64,000 bases of DNA from G965202665 sp965243835 (lineage in GTDB: Bacteria; Actinomycetota; Acidimicrobiia; Spongiisociales; Spongiisociaceae), in NCBI GenBank assembly GCA_965243835.1, contig OZ251578.1, positions 2,666,001-2,730,000 on the forward strand, given 5' to 3'. The notes under the pieces are model-generated. The model was not told where the DNA came from. It ran no database searches and worked only from the letters and a program-made list of their open reading frames with translations. How positions within the stretch are numbered: the first letter of the stretch is position 1; every line of letters starts with the position of its first letter. Positions 1-8,920 of this stretch are shown here, in pieces. The position numbers and the translations under genes are program-made.

Positions 1-2
1 CC

Positions 3-1099
3 TTCGAGTCGTTGCTCCAAGACTTCGGGGGAGGGTTCGGCGAGCAGACCCAGGTGCTGGTCGAAGGCGAGGTGGCGCAGGCCCGGACTTGGAACGCAAT
101 GGCCGCCGCCAACCGGAACCTGGCCGACACCGACAACGTGGTGGCCTTCGGCGGGGATGTGCAGGGGACCTCCCCCGTCAACGCCATCGCCCTGCTGGGC
201 GGGACGGGCCCGATGGGGAATGAAACCGTGCGCCGGGTCCTTACGGAGCAGGGGTTCGACTTCCAAACCTCCGCCTTTCCGGAGGGGGCGGATGTGCGGG
301 CGGTGTACGACGCGGCCTGGGAGGCCTCCCCCGATGATATTTCGGCGGTGCTGCACCGCACCGGAGGCGAATACGACGCCGCCCTGTTCGCCTTCACCAC
401 CCAGGCCGGGGAAGCGCAGGCGGGAAAGTTTCGGAGCGACCTGGCCGCCGATTTCGCCCCGGTCGCCGCCCTCGGCCTGTCGGCCGTGCCCACCTCCGCC
501 GAGATCATCAACGACGTGGTGGTAACCACGTTGCAAAACTCCAGGTGTGGTCGCTGATCCTGACCTTGGCCGCCGCCTTGGCGCTGTTGGTGATCAACTT
601 CTGGGTGCAGGCCCGGCGCCCGTTGCTGGGAGTGGTGACCACCCTGCCGGTCATACTGGTGGTGCTGTGGTCGTTCGGGCTGATGGCGGCCTTCGGCATT
701 CCGTTCGGACCGGTCACCGCCACCATCGCCGCCATGGCCATCGGGTTCGGCATACCCTATATGATCCACATCACCCACCGGTTCCTGGAGGATCGAACCC
801 GCCTGCCCGACACCGAAGCGGCCATCCGCTCCACCCTGACCCACACCGGCGGGGCCCTGTTCGGGTCGGCCTTGACCACCATGGCCGGGTTCGGAATCCT
901 GGTCACCTCCACCACCATCCCCTTCCGGCAGTTCGGTTTCGTAACGGCCTACACCATCGCCTTGGCCATGTTGGCCGCCATCCTGGTTCTGCCCTCCATG
1001 TTGCGCTTGTGGGTCCGCCTGCACGACCGGCGGGAGCGCAAACTGGCCGCCGGCCCGTCCGGGGAACTTTCGCCCGCCGCCGAATCCGGCTCCGATTAA
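3..1099 (+). pseudogene. MMPL/RND-family exporter, 5'-partial and frameshifted
   Basis: C-terminal half of an RND/MMPL-type membrane exporter; the frame is already open at the window edge. Bases 3-557 encode a hydrophilic region resembling the second periplasmic porter loop of the family, ending TTLQNSRCGR and a stop. From 545 another frame encodes about five membrane helices (for example LTLAAALALLVIN and LPVILVVLWSFGLM) and a charged tail. The two halves join at a run of four A residues (535-538); one extra base there would give a continuous TTLQKLQVWSLIL. This is either a real inactivating frameshift or a homopolymer error. The family exports lipids, hydrophobic compounds or drugs by proton antiport, but the substrate cannot be told here. 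The stop overlaps that of the convergent gene by 4 bp. Confidence 0.75.
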
Positions 1100-1674
1100 T
1101 CGGAAATCGGGTCCGCGTCCTCCAACCACTCTTCGGCCTGCTCCAAAATCCAGGCGCTGACCCGGTGGGCGCAGTCCAACACCTCGCACAACTTGGTTTC
1201 CCTCAGATACAGGTCGCGCAGGGACAGGTTTATCTCCCCCACCAGCGACAGGCTGCGGGTGGCCGGGTCGGTGGCCGACATGGTGTCGGTGGCCAAGACG
1301 GTGATGGGAATGATGGTGCCGGAAATATCCACGATTTCGGTGGACAGGATCAGCAGGTCGGGCGGGTGGGTGAGAGGCGGCAGGCCCCATTTGAAATAGA
1401 GCGGCAAATGGAAAGAGTCGGAGTTCAGATCGTCCTCTTCCCAATCTTCCTGGGCGGCCAAGTCCTCAAACGCCAATAAGGGACGGGGGTCGGCTTCCAG
1501 CACTATCTGCATTTCCATCGGACCCATGCACGCTTCCACGGGATGCACGTCCACCTCCCAATGCTGAAACAGGGAATAGGACTCGATGAAATGCCGTTCG
1601 TCGTGGACATGAAATCCGTGCTCGGTAGCATGGGCTTTGACTTCGGTGATGAACCCGGCCAGATCGATGCGCAT
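1096..1674 (-). CDS. Hypothetical acidic cytoplasmic protein, 192 aa
   Basis: I do not recognise this family. The protein is acidic, has no signal peptide or membrane helix, and has a central hydrophobic stretch (LLILSTEIVDISGTIIPITV) followed by an amphipathic helical C-terminus rich in Glu and Trp. Codon use matches neighbouring genes, with G/C in most third positions, which supports real coding. It lies 38 bp downstream of the methyltransferase on the same strand, so co-transcription is likely. No strong ribosome-binding site is visible before the ATG, so the start is less sure than the frame. Confidence 0.6.
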   Translation of the reverse strand: MRIDLAGFITEVKAHATEHGFHVHDERHFIESYSLFQHWEVDVHPVEACMGPMEMQIVLEADPRPLLAFEDLAAQEDWEEDDLNSDSFHLPLYFKWGLPPLTHPPDLLILSTEIVDISGTIIPITVLATDTMSATDPATRSLSLVGEINLSLRDLYLRETKLCEVLDCAHRVSAWILEQAEEWLEDADPISD

Positions 1675-1712
1675 TTACCGGCCAGCCTAGTAGCAACCCC
1701 GGATCAACCGGA

Positions 1713-2780
1713 TCAAGCCCGCGCCTCGTAGTAGAGATGCACCGGGTCGTCCTCCAGGTCGATCATCCGCACCGAGGAAAAGCCGGCCTCCCCCGCCAGC
1801 CGCTCCACCGCCGACGGCGGCATACCCAACGTTCCCAGAGCGGCCCCGCCCGGCTGGGAGGTGGCGGAGGCCAGGCAGGAGGTGACGCTGTATCCGTACT
1901 GCATGGCCAGCACCGGGTTCTTCAGGTTCTTCTCGTAATCCTCCGAACAGCGCATTTCCTTGATCAGCCAGGTTCCGTCCGGGGCGACGGCCCGGCCGAT
2001 GGCGGCCGCCGCCCGGTCGGGAAAAGGCATATCGTGCAGGCAGTCCAGGGTCATGACGAAATCCAGCGGCGGATGGGCGGGCAACTCCTCGCCCGGTGCT
2101 TGGACGATGCGGACGTTGGGCAGGTCGGCGGCGCGGTCGCGGGCCCGGGCGGCGCCGGGGGCGGAGGGCTCGTAACCGGTGAAAAAAGAGGCCGGATAGC
2201 GCCGGGCCAGGGCGGCGACGGCGATGCCCCCGCCGCAACCGATGTCGGCCGCGGCGGCCCCCGCCTCCAGTTTCTCCCGCACCCCCTCCAAGCGGGGAAG
2301 AACCCGCTCGGGCAGAAACCGGGACAGCCAGGGGAAGTTCATCCGGTCGATCTGACGGGCCACCTGCTCGCCCTGTTCGCCGTAGGGGGCTCCCCGGCCG
2401 GTGCGGAAGTTGTCCGCCATGGCGGCGATCCGTTCCGGGGCGAACCCGCCGATGAACGCCCCGGCCGCGAAGGACAGGGCCTCCTCGTCCACCAGCGTCG
2501 CCTCCCCTTCCGCCTCCAACCGGAACTCGCCCTCCGGGGAGCGTTCCAGGAGTCCGGCCGCGGCCTGCCCCAGCAACCACTCCCGGACCAGGCGTTCATC
2601 GAGGGCGACCGCCTCCGCCAAGCGCTCCGGCGTCCAGGAGTCCCCACCCGCCATGGCCCGGTACAGGCCCAGCAGGTCGCCCAAGTGGATCATCAGGCTG
2701 ACCATTTCCCCCTGCTTGTACTCCCATACGCGGAGGGCGTACCGTTTGAGCAGGTCCGGATCGGGGGGGCGCAAACTCAT
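1713..2780 (-). CDS. SAM-dependent methyltransferase with N-terminal winged-helix-like domain
   Basis: About residues 10-110 form a helical region like the dimerisation/winged-helix domain found before class I methyltransferases of the O-methyltransferase and plant-like types. From about residue 175 comes a Rossmann-type domain with SAM motif I (AADIGCGGG, near 177-185) and an acidic motif II region ending GYEPS. The motif IV-like segment is DFVMTLDCLHDM. The reaction is methyl transfer from S-adenosylmethionine; the acceptor is unknown. It is a member of a broad family found in actinobacterial secondary metabolism and detoxification. It precedes the hypothetical gene and follows yqgE on the same strand with a 32-bp gap. 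Confidence 0.8.
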   Translation of the reverse strand: MSLRPPDPDLLKRYALRVWEYKQGEMVSLMIHLGDLLGLYRAMAGGDSWTPERLAEAVALDERLVREWLLGQAAAGLLERSPEGEFRLEAEGEATLVDEEALSFAAGAFIGGFAPERIAAMADNFRTGRGAPYGEQGEQVARQIDRMNFPWLSRFLPERVLPRLEGVREKLEAGAAAADIGCGGGIAVAALARRYPASFFTGYEPSAPGAARARDRAADLPNVRIVQAPGEELPAHPPLDFVMTLDCLHDMPFPDRAAAAIGRAVAPDGTWLIKEMRCSEDYEKNLKNPVLAMQYGYSVTSCLASATSQPGGAALGTLGMPPSAVERLAGEAGFSSVRMIDLEDDPVHLYYEARA

Positions 2781-2812
2781 CAGTAACCCAGTTTACCGGG
2801 GCCGCCTCCCGC

Positions 2813-3385
2813 TCAGTTCAAGCGGGGGTCGGAGGGGAAGGTGGCGAACCAGGCGTGTTTGCCTCCCGCCCGGCGCAAGACCCGCTCCCACAGCAACTCC
2901 GGGGCGGCGGTGAACACGTCCTCCGCCTCGGCCGCCAACACGAACCAGGAACGGGAAGCCAACTCGGTTTCCAACTGGCCGCCCGACCAGCCGCTGTAGC
3001 CGGCGAAAATGCGGGCTTCCACGGCGTCTTCGTTGCCCGGCTCGGCGGCCAGGTCCACCGCCTGCACCCCCAGCACCTCCGGCCAGCCCGGCAAAGCGGT
3101 CAACTCCCGCCCCCGGGCCAAACCCAGCCCGCCCCCGTTTCCCACCGGGCCGCCCAGGAACACCACCCGCGGGTCGGCGGCCGCCGACCACCAGCCGGGC
3201 AGGTGGTCCAGCAGGTCGGCCCGGGTGGGGCGGTTGAGCACCAACCCGGCCGCCCCCTCCGGGGTGTGTTCCATCATCAGCACCACGGTGCGGGCGAAGT
3301 TGGGGTCGGCCATCCCCGGCGTCGCCACCAGCAATCGTCCGGCCGTCGACCGAAACTCCGGCTCACCCATCGGGGAACCCGACAT
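2813..3385 (-). CDS. yqgE: YqgE/AlgH family protein (UPF0301)
   Basis: Full-length match by eye to the YqgE/AlgH family (about 190 aa). It has the N-terminal GRLLVATPGMADPNFARTVV, the GLVLNRPT motif near residue 48 and the central FLGGPV motif. The C-terminal part has FAGYSGWSGGQLE, typical of the family. Biochemical function is not established in general; AlgH was named for a role in alginate regulation in Pseudomonas. ATG at 3385 and an in-frame ATG at 3370 (MGEPEFRST) are both possible starts. The family is soluble and cytoplasmic. It is probably co-transcribed with the methyltransferase. Confidence 0.9.
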   Translation of the reverse strand: MSGSPMGEPEFRSTAGRLLVATPGMADPNFARTVVLMMEHTPEGAAGLVLNRPTRADLLDHLPGWWSAAADPRVVFLGGPVGNGGGLGLARGRELTALPGWPEVLGVQAVDLAAEPGNEDAVEARIFAGYSGWSGGQLETELASRSWFVLAAEAEDVFTAAPELLWERVLRRAGGKHAWFATFPSDPRLN

Positions 3386-3544
3386 CGGGGAGTCTGTCGC
3401 AACGGATCATTATTCTCCTATGTTGGCATAAACCGGCGCCCAAACCGCCGTCCTCGGGCCAAAATCCCCAACGGCGCCGCCTATGCGATGGTCCTTCCGG
3501 GTCCGGGGGCCGGGTGAATCTATAATGTCGGGACGAGGAGGGAA

Positions 3545-4825
3545 ATGGAAACGATGGAAATAGCGCAGGCGGCGCGGGAGGCGCAACGCCGTTACGCCGC
3601 GGCCGGGGCGGAGGTGCGCGCCGGGGCGTTGGCCAACCTGGAACGGCTGTTGGCGGAACGGGAAGAAGAGTTGCTGGCCGCCAACCGGCGGGATCTGGAA
3701 GCGCCCGACAACGAACGCCTGCCGGAACAGTTGCGCAAACGGCTGTCCTTGTCCGCCTCCAAACTGGAAATCTTGCGGGAAGGGGTGCGGGTGTTGCTGG
3801 CCGGCCCCGATCCGGTGGGGCGCCCGCTTCTGCGACGGGAACTGGACCGGGGGCTGATTCTGGAGCAGGTGCGGGCCCCGTTGGGGGTTTTGCTGATCAT
3901 TTTTGAAAGCCGGCCGGATGCGGTGATCCAAATCGGATCGCTGGCCCTGCGCACCGGGAATGCGGCCCTGATGAAAGGGGGGTCGGAGGCCGCCCATTCC
4001 AACCGGGCCCTCACCGACCTGTTGCGGGAAGCGGCGGCGGGGGCGGGGGCCGACCCGAACGTAATAACTAACATCGAAGGGCGGCGGGCGGTGGCGGAGT
4101 TGCTGGCCCTGGACCGCCACATCGACCTGGTCATCCCCCGCGGCTCGGCGGAGCTGGTGCGTTCCATTCAGGACGCCTCCCGCATTCCGGTGCTGGGGCA
4201 CGCCGACGGCGTCTGTCATGTGTACGTGGACGCGGACGCCGATCCGGACACGGCGGTCAAAGTGACCTTGGACTCCAAAACCGACTACGCGGCGGTGTGC
4301 AACGCGGCCGAAACCCTGCTCATCCATCGCGACTACCCGGAGACGGGGAAACTGATCGGGGCTTTGCAGGCCGCCGGGGTGGAAGTGCGGGGAGATGAGA
4401 CGGTGCGGGAAGCGGCCGCCGGGGTAACGCCGGCCGCCCCCGAAGACTTCGGGCGCGAGTTCGGGGAGATGATCATCGCGGCGGCGACGGTCGCCGACTG
4501 GGAGGAGGCCGTGGCCCACATTCACCGGCGCGGTTCGGCCCACACCGAAACCATCGTCACCGAAAACCGGGAGACCGCGGAGCGGTTTCTGCAGTCGACG
4601 GACTCCGCTTCCGTGTTCTGGAACGCCAGCACCCGCTTCGCGGACGGGTTCCGCTACGGGTTGGGAGCGGAAGTGGGGATCGCCACCGGCCGGGTGCACG
4701 CCCGCGGCCCGGTGGGAATGGAGGGCCTGCTCACCGGCAAGTGGCTGTTGCGCGGCTCCGGACAGGGAGCGGGCGACTACGTCCCCGGGGGGCGGTCGTT
4801 TACCCACCGCGACCTGCCCCTGTAA
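3545..4825 (+). CDS. proA: Gamma-glutamyl phosphate reductase
   Basis: Catalyses the NADPH-dependent reduction of gamma-glutamyl phosphate to glutamate semialdehyde, the second step of proline biosynthesis. The 426 aa length is normal for ProA. Diagnostic parts are GVLLIIFESRPDAVIQI (substrate region), ALMKGGSEAAHSN, VITNIEGRRAV, and the catalytic cysteine Cys252 in DYAAVCNAAETLL. The C-terminal region carries the expected RFADGFRYGLGAEVGIAT and GLLTGKW. The ATG is preceded by a clear purine-rich site (gaggaggga, ending one or two bases before the start). The gene stands alone on the plus strand; proB is not next to it. Confidence 0.97.
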   Translation: METMEIAQAAREAQRRYAAAGAEVRAGALANLERLLAEREEELLAANRRDLEAPDNERLPEQLRKRLSLSASKLEILREGVRVLLAGPDPVGRPLLRRELDRGLILEQVRAPLGVLLIIFESRPDAVIQIGSLALRTGNAALMKGGSEAAHSNRALTDLLREAAAGAGADPNVITNIEGRRAVAELLALDRHIDLVIPRGSAELVRSIQDASRIPVLGHADGVCHVYVDADADPDTAVKVTLDSKTDYAAVCNAAETLLIHRDYPETGKLIGALQAAGVEVRGDETVREAAAGVTPAAPEDFGREFGEMIIAAATVADWEEAVAHIHRRGSAHTETIVTENRETAERFLQSTDSASVFWNASTRFADGFRYGLGAEVGIATGRVHARGPVGMEGLLTGKWLLRGSGQGAGDYVPGGRSFTHRDLPL

Positions 4826-4853
4826 TCCCCCGCCCGGAGCCCGGGGATTTCCC

Positions 4854-5297
4854 TTACAGGAACAGGCGGACCAGGGTTTCGGCCACGCAGGCCGGCCGCT
4901 CGCTTCCCTCCAACTCGATAGTGACGTTTTGTTTCAGTTGCACCCCGCCGGGGACTTCGGTCACCGACTCCAGCCGGGAAACCACCCGCACCCGCCCTCC
5001 GCTGGGAACCGGGGTTATGAACCGGACCCGGTCCAACCCGTAGTTGACGCCCATCGTCACCCCCGGAATGTCCAACGGGGCGGAATGGCCGGCGATCAGG
5101 GCCAAGGTCATAAAACCGTGGGCGATGGTGTTCCCGAACGGCCCGGCCGCGGCCCGCTCCCGGTCCACATGTATCCACTGGTGATCGCCGGTGGCGGCGG
5201 CGAACAGGTTGATCGCCTCCTGGGTGACCGTGTGCCATTCCCCGGTTCCGATCACCTCCCCCACCCTGGCTTCCAGTTCCCGCGCCAAATCCATCAC
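4854..5297 (-). CDS. MaoC-family (R)-specific enoyl-CoA hydratase
   Basis: A single hot-dog-fold protein of 147 aa. The hydratase-2 motif is present as FAAATGDHQWIHVD (residues about 32-45), containing the catalytic Asp/His pair, followed by GPFGNTIAHGFMTLALI. Members hydrate trans-2-enoyl-CoA to (R)-3-hydroxyacyl-CoA. This fits the acyl-CoA metabolism genes elsewhere in the window, though none is adjacent. It converges with proA (28 bp between stops). An in-frame ATG exists one codon downstream of the first, so the start is uncertain by one residue. Confidence 0.9.
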   Translation of the reverse strand: MMDLARELEARVGEVIGTGEWHTVTQEAINLFAAATGDHQWIHVDRERAAAGPFGNTIAHGFMTLALIAGHSAPLDIPGVTMGVNYGLDRVRFITPVPSGGRVRVVSRLESVTEVPGGVQLKQNVTIELEGSERPACVAETLVRLFL

Positions 5298-5322
5298 GAC
5301 CTCCCTCCGTCCCGCTTCGGCC

Positions 5323-6045
5323 TTACTCCGGGTCGGCGAGGGCCAGGCGAATGCGCCGGAACCCCCTCCCTTTGGACTCCACTTTCGTTATTTTCACCCC
5401 GCCCACTTCCCCGGTGGAAGAGACATGGGTGCCGCCGTCCGCCTGCCGGTCCAGCCCTACGATGTCGATCACCCGAATTTCCCGCACCGCGGGGGGAATC
5501 AGATTCACCTTGGTGCGGATCAGGCTGGGATCAAGGTCGGCTTCCTCCCGGGGCAGGAAGGACACCGCCACGGGCAACCTGCGGCCGATGGCCCCGTTGA
5601 GGGCCTCCTGCAACGGATCCCGGTCTTCGGGGTCCCAGTCGGGCATCTCAAAATCCAAACGTCCGTAACCGGGTTCCATATTGCCGCCGGTGACCGGGCT
5701 TCGGTATCGCTCCCACACCACCCCGCACAGGGCGTGCATGGCGGTGTGGGTGCGCATCAGCCGGTAACGGCGCTCCCAGTCGATGGACCCGGTGACCGCC
5801 GTCCCCGCCGGGGGCGTCCCGCCGGACAGCCAATGCCACACCCCGTCCGCATCGGCGGTGACCCGCACCACCGGCGCCTCGTCCTCCCCCACCCGCAACG
5901 ACCCTTCGTCGACGGGCTGGCCGCCGCCTCCCGGATAGAAGACGGTGCGGTCCAGCAAAACCCGGCCGTCATCCTCGTCGACGGCCAGCACCGTCGCTTT
6001 CATATCGGCGGCGTAGGAGTCGGTGGAATAGATGCGTTCGGTCAT
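5323..6045 (-). CDS. alaX: Alanyl-tRNA editing protein (AlaX family)
   Basis: A stand-alone editing domain of 240 aa that would hydrolyse Ser- or Gly-mischarged tRNA-Ala. It has the N-terminal FYPGGGGQPVDEG loop (about 37-49), the zinc-binding HxxxH as HTAMH (100-104) and the C-terminal QADGGTHVSSTGEVGG (201-216). The position that is Cys in the CGGTHV zinc motif of many homologues is Asp here. I chose the ATG at 6045 because similarity starts there and the upstream frame is only shadow sequence within the mscS tail. The start lies 11 bp after the mscS stop, so the two genes are probably one transcript. Confidence 0.9.
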   Translation of the reverse strand: MTERIYSTDSYAADMKATVLAVDEDDGRVLLDRTVFYPGGGGQPVDEGSLRVGEDEAPVVRVTADADGVWHWLSGGTPPAGTAVTGSIDWERRYRLMRTHTAMHALCGVVWERYRSPVTGGNMEPGYGRLDFEMPDWDPEDRDPLQEALNGAIGRRLPVAVSFLPREEADLDPSLIRTKVNLIPPAVREIRVIDIVGLDRQADGGTHVSSTGEVGGVKITKVESKGRGFRRIRLALADPE

Positions 6046-6056
6046 CGGTCTGCCCG

Positions 6057-7007
6057 TTATGTTACCGGATGGGGCGGGGGCTCCGCCTCCGGAAGGTAGG
6101 GCCAGCCCGGGGCGGCCCCCACCCCTCCTTCCTTGTCGCCCCGGTAGAAGCGGGTGGTGGGATAAGCCAGCTCCACCCGCGGCTCGTCGGCGAAAGCCCG
6201 GAGCACATCGCTCCAAATTTGGGTGTCGAAGTGGCGGCGGGAACGGGCATCCACCAGCAGGCGCCCGGTCAGTTCCACTCCGAAGTCGATGGCCCGCACG
6301 TAGACGGTGGGCGTCAGGTATTTGTAGCGAATGAAATACTGCGTGGCGGCCCGCTCCATACCTTCCGCCGCTCCCGCTTCCTGCGGGTCGGGAGCGTGCC
6401 GCTCGATCACTTCCTGCACGATGCCCTTGGCCCGCTCCCAGTCGCTTTCAAAGGTGACCACCACCGGAATTTCGTGCCAGATAAACGGGAAGCCTTCGGT
6501 GAAGTTGGCCATCGGATCGGTGAACAGCAAACCGTTGGGAATGTGCAGGATGCGGCCGGTGGACTGGTCGGCCATCACCCAGTTGCGTATTTCCAGCAGG
6601 CTGAACCGGAACACCCGGATGTCGATCACGTCCCCGGCGTGGGGGCCGATCTCGATCCGGTCCCCGGCTTTGAAAGGGCGGCGCACCAGAATGTAGGCCC
6701 ATCCGGCCAGGTTTTTCAGCACATCGGACAAGGCGATGGCCACGCCCGCCGACAGGATTCCGATAAACGAACCCACGCCGCCCAAAGTGTGGGTCCACAC
6801 CCAGCCCAAGCCGAGCAGGATCATCGCCACCGAGGCGTAGAGGCTGACTTTGCGGGCCCGGAAAACCGATTCGGAGTCGTCCAAGCGGGGAATGAGGGCG
6901 CGCAGGATGAGGGAGCGCACCGTCAGCACCACCGCCAAAATCAGCAGGCTGAGACCCAGATTGCCCAACTGGTCGAGGAGAAAATCGAGAAAGGCGCGCA
7001 TCCGCAA
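6057..7007 (-). CDS. Small-conductance mechanosensitive channel (MscS family)
   Basis: Inner-membrane channel that opens on membrane tension to release solutes after hypo-osmotic shock. Three N-terminal helices are visible: about residues 15-36, 52-72 and 75-105. The pore-lining helix is the glycine/alanine-rich segment GILSAGVAIALSDVLKNLAG. The beta domain follows (FKAGDRIEIGPHAGDVIDI) with the mixed C-terminal domain after about residue 200. The 316 aa length is normal for a short MscS. It is followed after 11 bp by alaX. The Pro-rich C-terminal tail is not conserved in the family. Confidence 0.92.
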   Translation of the reverse strand: MRMRAFLDFLLDQLGNLGLSLLILAVVLTVRSLILRALIPRLDDSESVFRARKVSLYASVAMILLGLGWVWTHTLGGVGSFIGILSAGVAIALSDVLKNLAGWAYILVRRPFKAGDRIEIGPHAGDVIDIRVFRFSLLEIRNWVMADQSTGRILHIPNGLLFTDPMANFTEGFPFIWHEIPVVVTFESDWERAKGIVQEVIERHAPDPQEAGAAEGMERAATQYFIRYKYLTPTVYVRAIDFGVELTGRLLVDARSRRHFDTQIWSDVLRAFADEPRVELAYPTTRFYRGDKEGGVGAAPGWPYLPEAEPPPHPVT

Positions 7008-7123
7008 GCCAGGCTACCCGCGGCGCCGGAATTTCCGCGGTCATTGCCGGTCGCGCCGCCATACGATCACAATCTCCCGATAGGGGACCGGACGGGAGAT
7101 CCCCCGGTTTCACCCGGCGGGAC

Positions 7124-7918
7124 TCAAGGGTCCATTTGGTAGGCGGTGCAGATCTGCCGGCCAAGCACCGCGTCCAGGAGTTCTTCAAACTTTCTCAGCT
7201 GGGCATCGGTGAATTCATGCCCGCTGCAGATGACCGACCGGGAGGTTTGGCCGCCGAAAAACAACCGGTCGCGACTGGAGTACAGTTCCCGGCCGACGCG
7301 GAGAAAGGCGTAACTGCCCGGGCCGAAGGCGCGGAAGCCGACCGGCTTGTCCGCCAACATGGTTTCGATATAGAACTCCAATACCCGCGCTTGTTCCTCG
7401 TTCATCGACCCGCTGGACACGATGATCGTCTCGTACCTGGAGCGAAGGCGGGCGGCCCCGTGCACAATCTCGCCGCATTTGATGGTCTGGATCGCGTGCG
7501 CAGCCGCTCCCGGAGTCGGGGGGATATAGGGACCGGCGCCGGTCGCTTCCCTCTCTTGAAAGCGGTCGTGCAAACTACTCAGCAAAGGGTCGGGCTCAGG
7601 GCGGGGTTGCTCAAGACCCGTGCCGCATTCAATCACATCCTCCCAATCGTCGGGTGCTTGGTCGGACGGGCTCTTCCCTGCGGGCGGGGCCCAGCCGCAC
7701 GAGATCCCCTCCACCAAATCTGCGGCCTCTCCCGACCCCCAGGCAGGCGCGCCCTCCAACCTGTCCAGCCGGTCGGACAGTCTCCGCATGAGGGCGACCT
7801 CGTAGGGGTTGCCGTCGCCCTGGTCCTCTAATCTGTCCAGCCGGTCGGACAGGCTCCGCACCTGCCTCATCAGGCTTTCGTAGTCGCTCCCGGCGAGCGG
7901 GTTTGCATAAGCGGTCAT
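7124..7918 (-). CDS. Hypothetical protein with duplicated coiled-coil heptad segment
   Basis: No family recognised. The ATG at 7918 is chosen over the upstream ATG at 8029 because a strong site (ggaggaagg) lies just before it. The N-terminus carries a near-perfect internal duplication, LSDRLDRLEDQGDGNPYE then LSDRLDRLEGAPAW, predicted to be coiled coil. A low-complexity acidic and proline-rich linker follows. The C-terminal 130 residues look globular, with VIVSSGS-like and RSRYETIIVSSGSMNEEQA segments and a FYIETMLADKPVGFRAFG stretch. The protein is soluble, with no signal peptide. It lies between the mscS-alaX pair and whiB, all on the same strand. Confidence 0.65.
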   Translation of the reverse strand: MTAYANPLAGSDYESLMRQVRSLSDRLDRLEDQGDGNPYEVALMRRLSDRLDRLEGAPAWGSGEAADLVEGISCGWAPPAGKSPSDQAPDDWEDVIECGTGLEQPRPEPDPLLSSLHDRFQEREATGAGPYIPPTPGAAAHAIQTIKCGEIVHGAARLRSRYETIIVSSGSMNEEQARVLEFYIETMLADKPVGFRAFGPGSYAFLRVGRELYSSRDRLFFGGQTSRSVICSGHEFTDAQLRKFEELLDAVLGRQICTAYQMDP

Positions 7919-8160
7919 TTGGTTTTCCTTCCTCCAGGGTTTTACGACGTCATCAACAACTGCTCCGGCGATGCCCTTTGTCACGAACCAGGCGGACAAG
8001 GCGGGCGCGGCGTTAGGACAAGTCATCAACCGCGACCGGCGGCCTCTGGCCGCGGCCCGACCCGCAAACGGGGGCTCAAGTCAAAACTCCGGCGAATCAG
8101 CCGGTTTTTCCGTCCGCATCCACCAACCCGTCGCCGGCGGGGGTTGGCAAACGGCGCGGG

Positions 8161-8457
8161 CTATCCGGCTTCCCGCAACCGACGCATCCGGCGCCGCCTT
8201 ATGCTGCGCCGCTCATAGGGGGTGAACCCGCCCCAGATTCCTTCCGTCTGGTTGGTTTCCAAAGCCCATTCCAGGCAGTGTTCCGCAACGGGGCAGGAGT
8301 CGCACACTTCTTTGGCGCGCGCCGCCGCCGCGGCGTCCGCCTCGTCGGGGAAGAAGACGGAGCTGTCGAATCCCAGGCAGGCCGCCAAGTCCCGCCAAGT
8401 CGTATCCTCCGACCCGGCCGCCGTGCGGTCCGCCACGAGCGCCAATTGTGCATCCAT
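8161..8457 (-). CDS. WhiB-family iron-sulfur transcriptional regulator
   Basis: A 98-aa WhiB-like protein, a family confined to actinobacteria and their phages. The four iron-sulfur ligands are Cys27 (DLAAC), Cys52 and Cys55 (VCDSC), and Cys61 (AEHC). The conserved turn GIWGG is at 73-77, followed by an Arg-rich tail (SIRRRRMRRLRE) typical of the DNA-contacting part. Members bind a 4Fe-4S cluster and act with sigma factor in redox- or development-linked control. No obvious regulated partner is adjacent. This gene is a strong lineage marker for the window. Confidence 0.96.
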   Translation of the reverse strand: MDAQLALVADRTAAGSEDTTWRDLAACLGFDSSVFFPDEADAAAAARAKEVCDSCPVAEHCLEWALETNQTEGIWGGFTPYERRSIRRRRMRRLREAG

Positions 8458-8645
8458 ATTCCGTATAACCCTCCTTTTCGTTTTTTATTCCCGCCCGCCC
8501 CAAATTTTTCCGGGGCGGTTGATTCAAGACGCCTCCCAACCAAGCAAGGTAACCGGCGGGTGTGACAAATCCCCCGGACCGGCTCCGCCCGAACCCGGAC
8601 GGCCTGCGGTACTGACACGGGCGCGGCTCCGCTACGATTGCGGAT

Positions 8646-8858
8646 GTGCCGAACGCCGCGCCTCCCGGCCGCCCTGAATTTCAGAGGACGATACCGACCA
8701 AGAACACGGCCGGCTTGGGCCTGGTCTGGGTTTTGTTCGGGGGGTTCAGCTGGTTCATCGCCGATGACACGCCCTGGATTGCAGTGGGGGTGACCGTCGC
8801 CGGCGCAACTTTAATGGCCGCCGCGGGCGTCATCCGGCTCTTTCGGCGACAAACGTGA
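8646..8858 (+). CDS. Small two-helix membrane protein
   Basis: A 70-aa frame starting with GTG. Two hydrophobic segments, GLGLVWVLFGGFSWFI and WIAVGVTVAGATLMAAAGVI, are separated by a short polar turn (ADDTP), and the frame ends in a positively charged tail. This is a plausible small inner-membrane protein. No good ribosome-binding site is seen before the GTG, and no family is recognised. The alternative is a chance frame in a 460-bp interval. Confidence 0.4.
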   Translation: MPNAAPPGRPEFQRTIPTKNTAGLGLVWVLFGGFSWFIADDTPWIAVGVTVAGATLMAAAGVIRLFRRQT

Positions 8859-8920
8859 TTAGAGCCATCCCGACCGGCGGCGCCCTGACCTCCCTTTCGG
8901 GCAACTGAGCCCGGGGAGGG

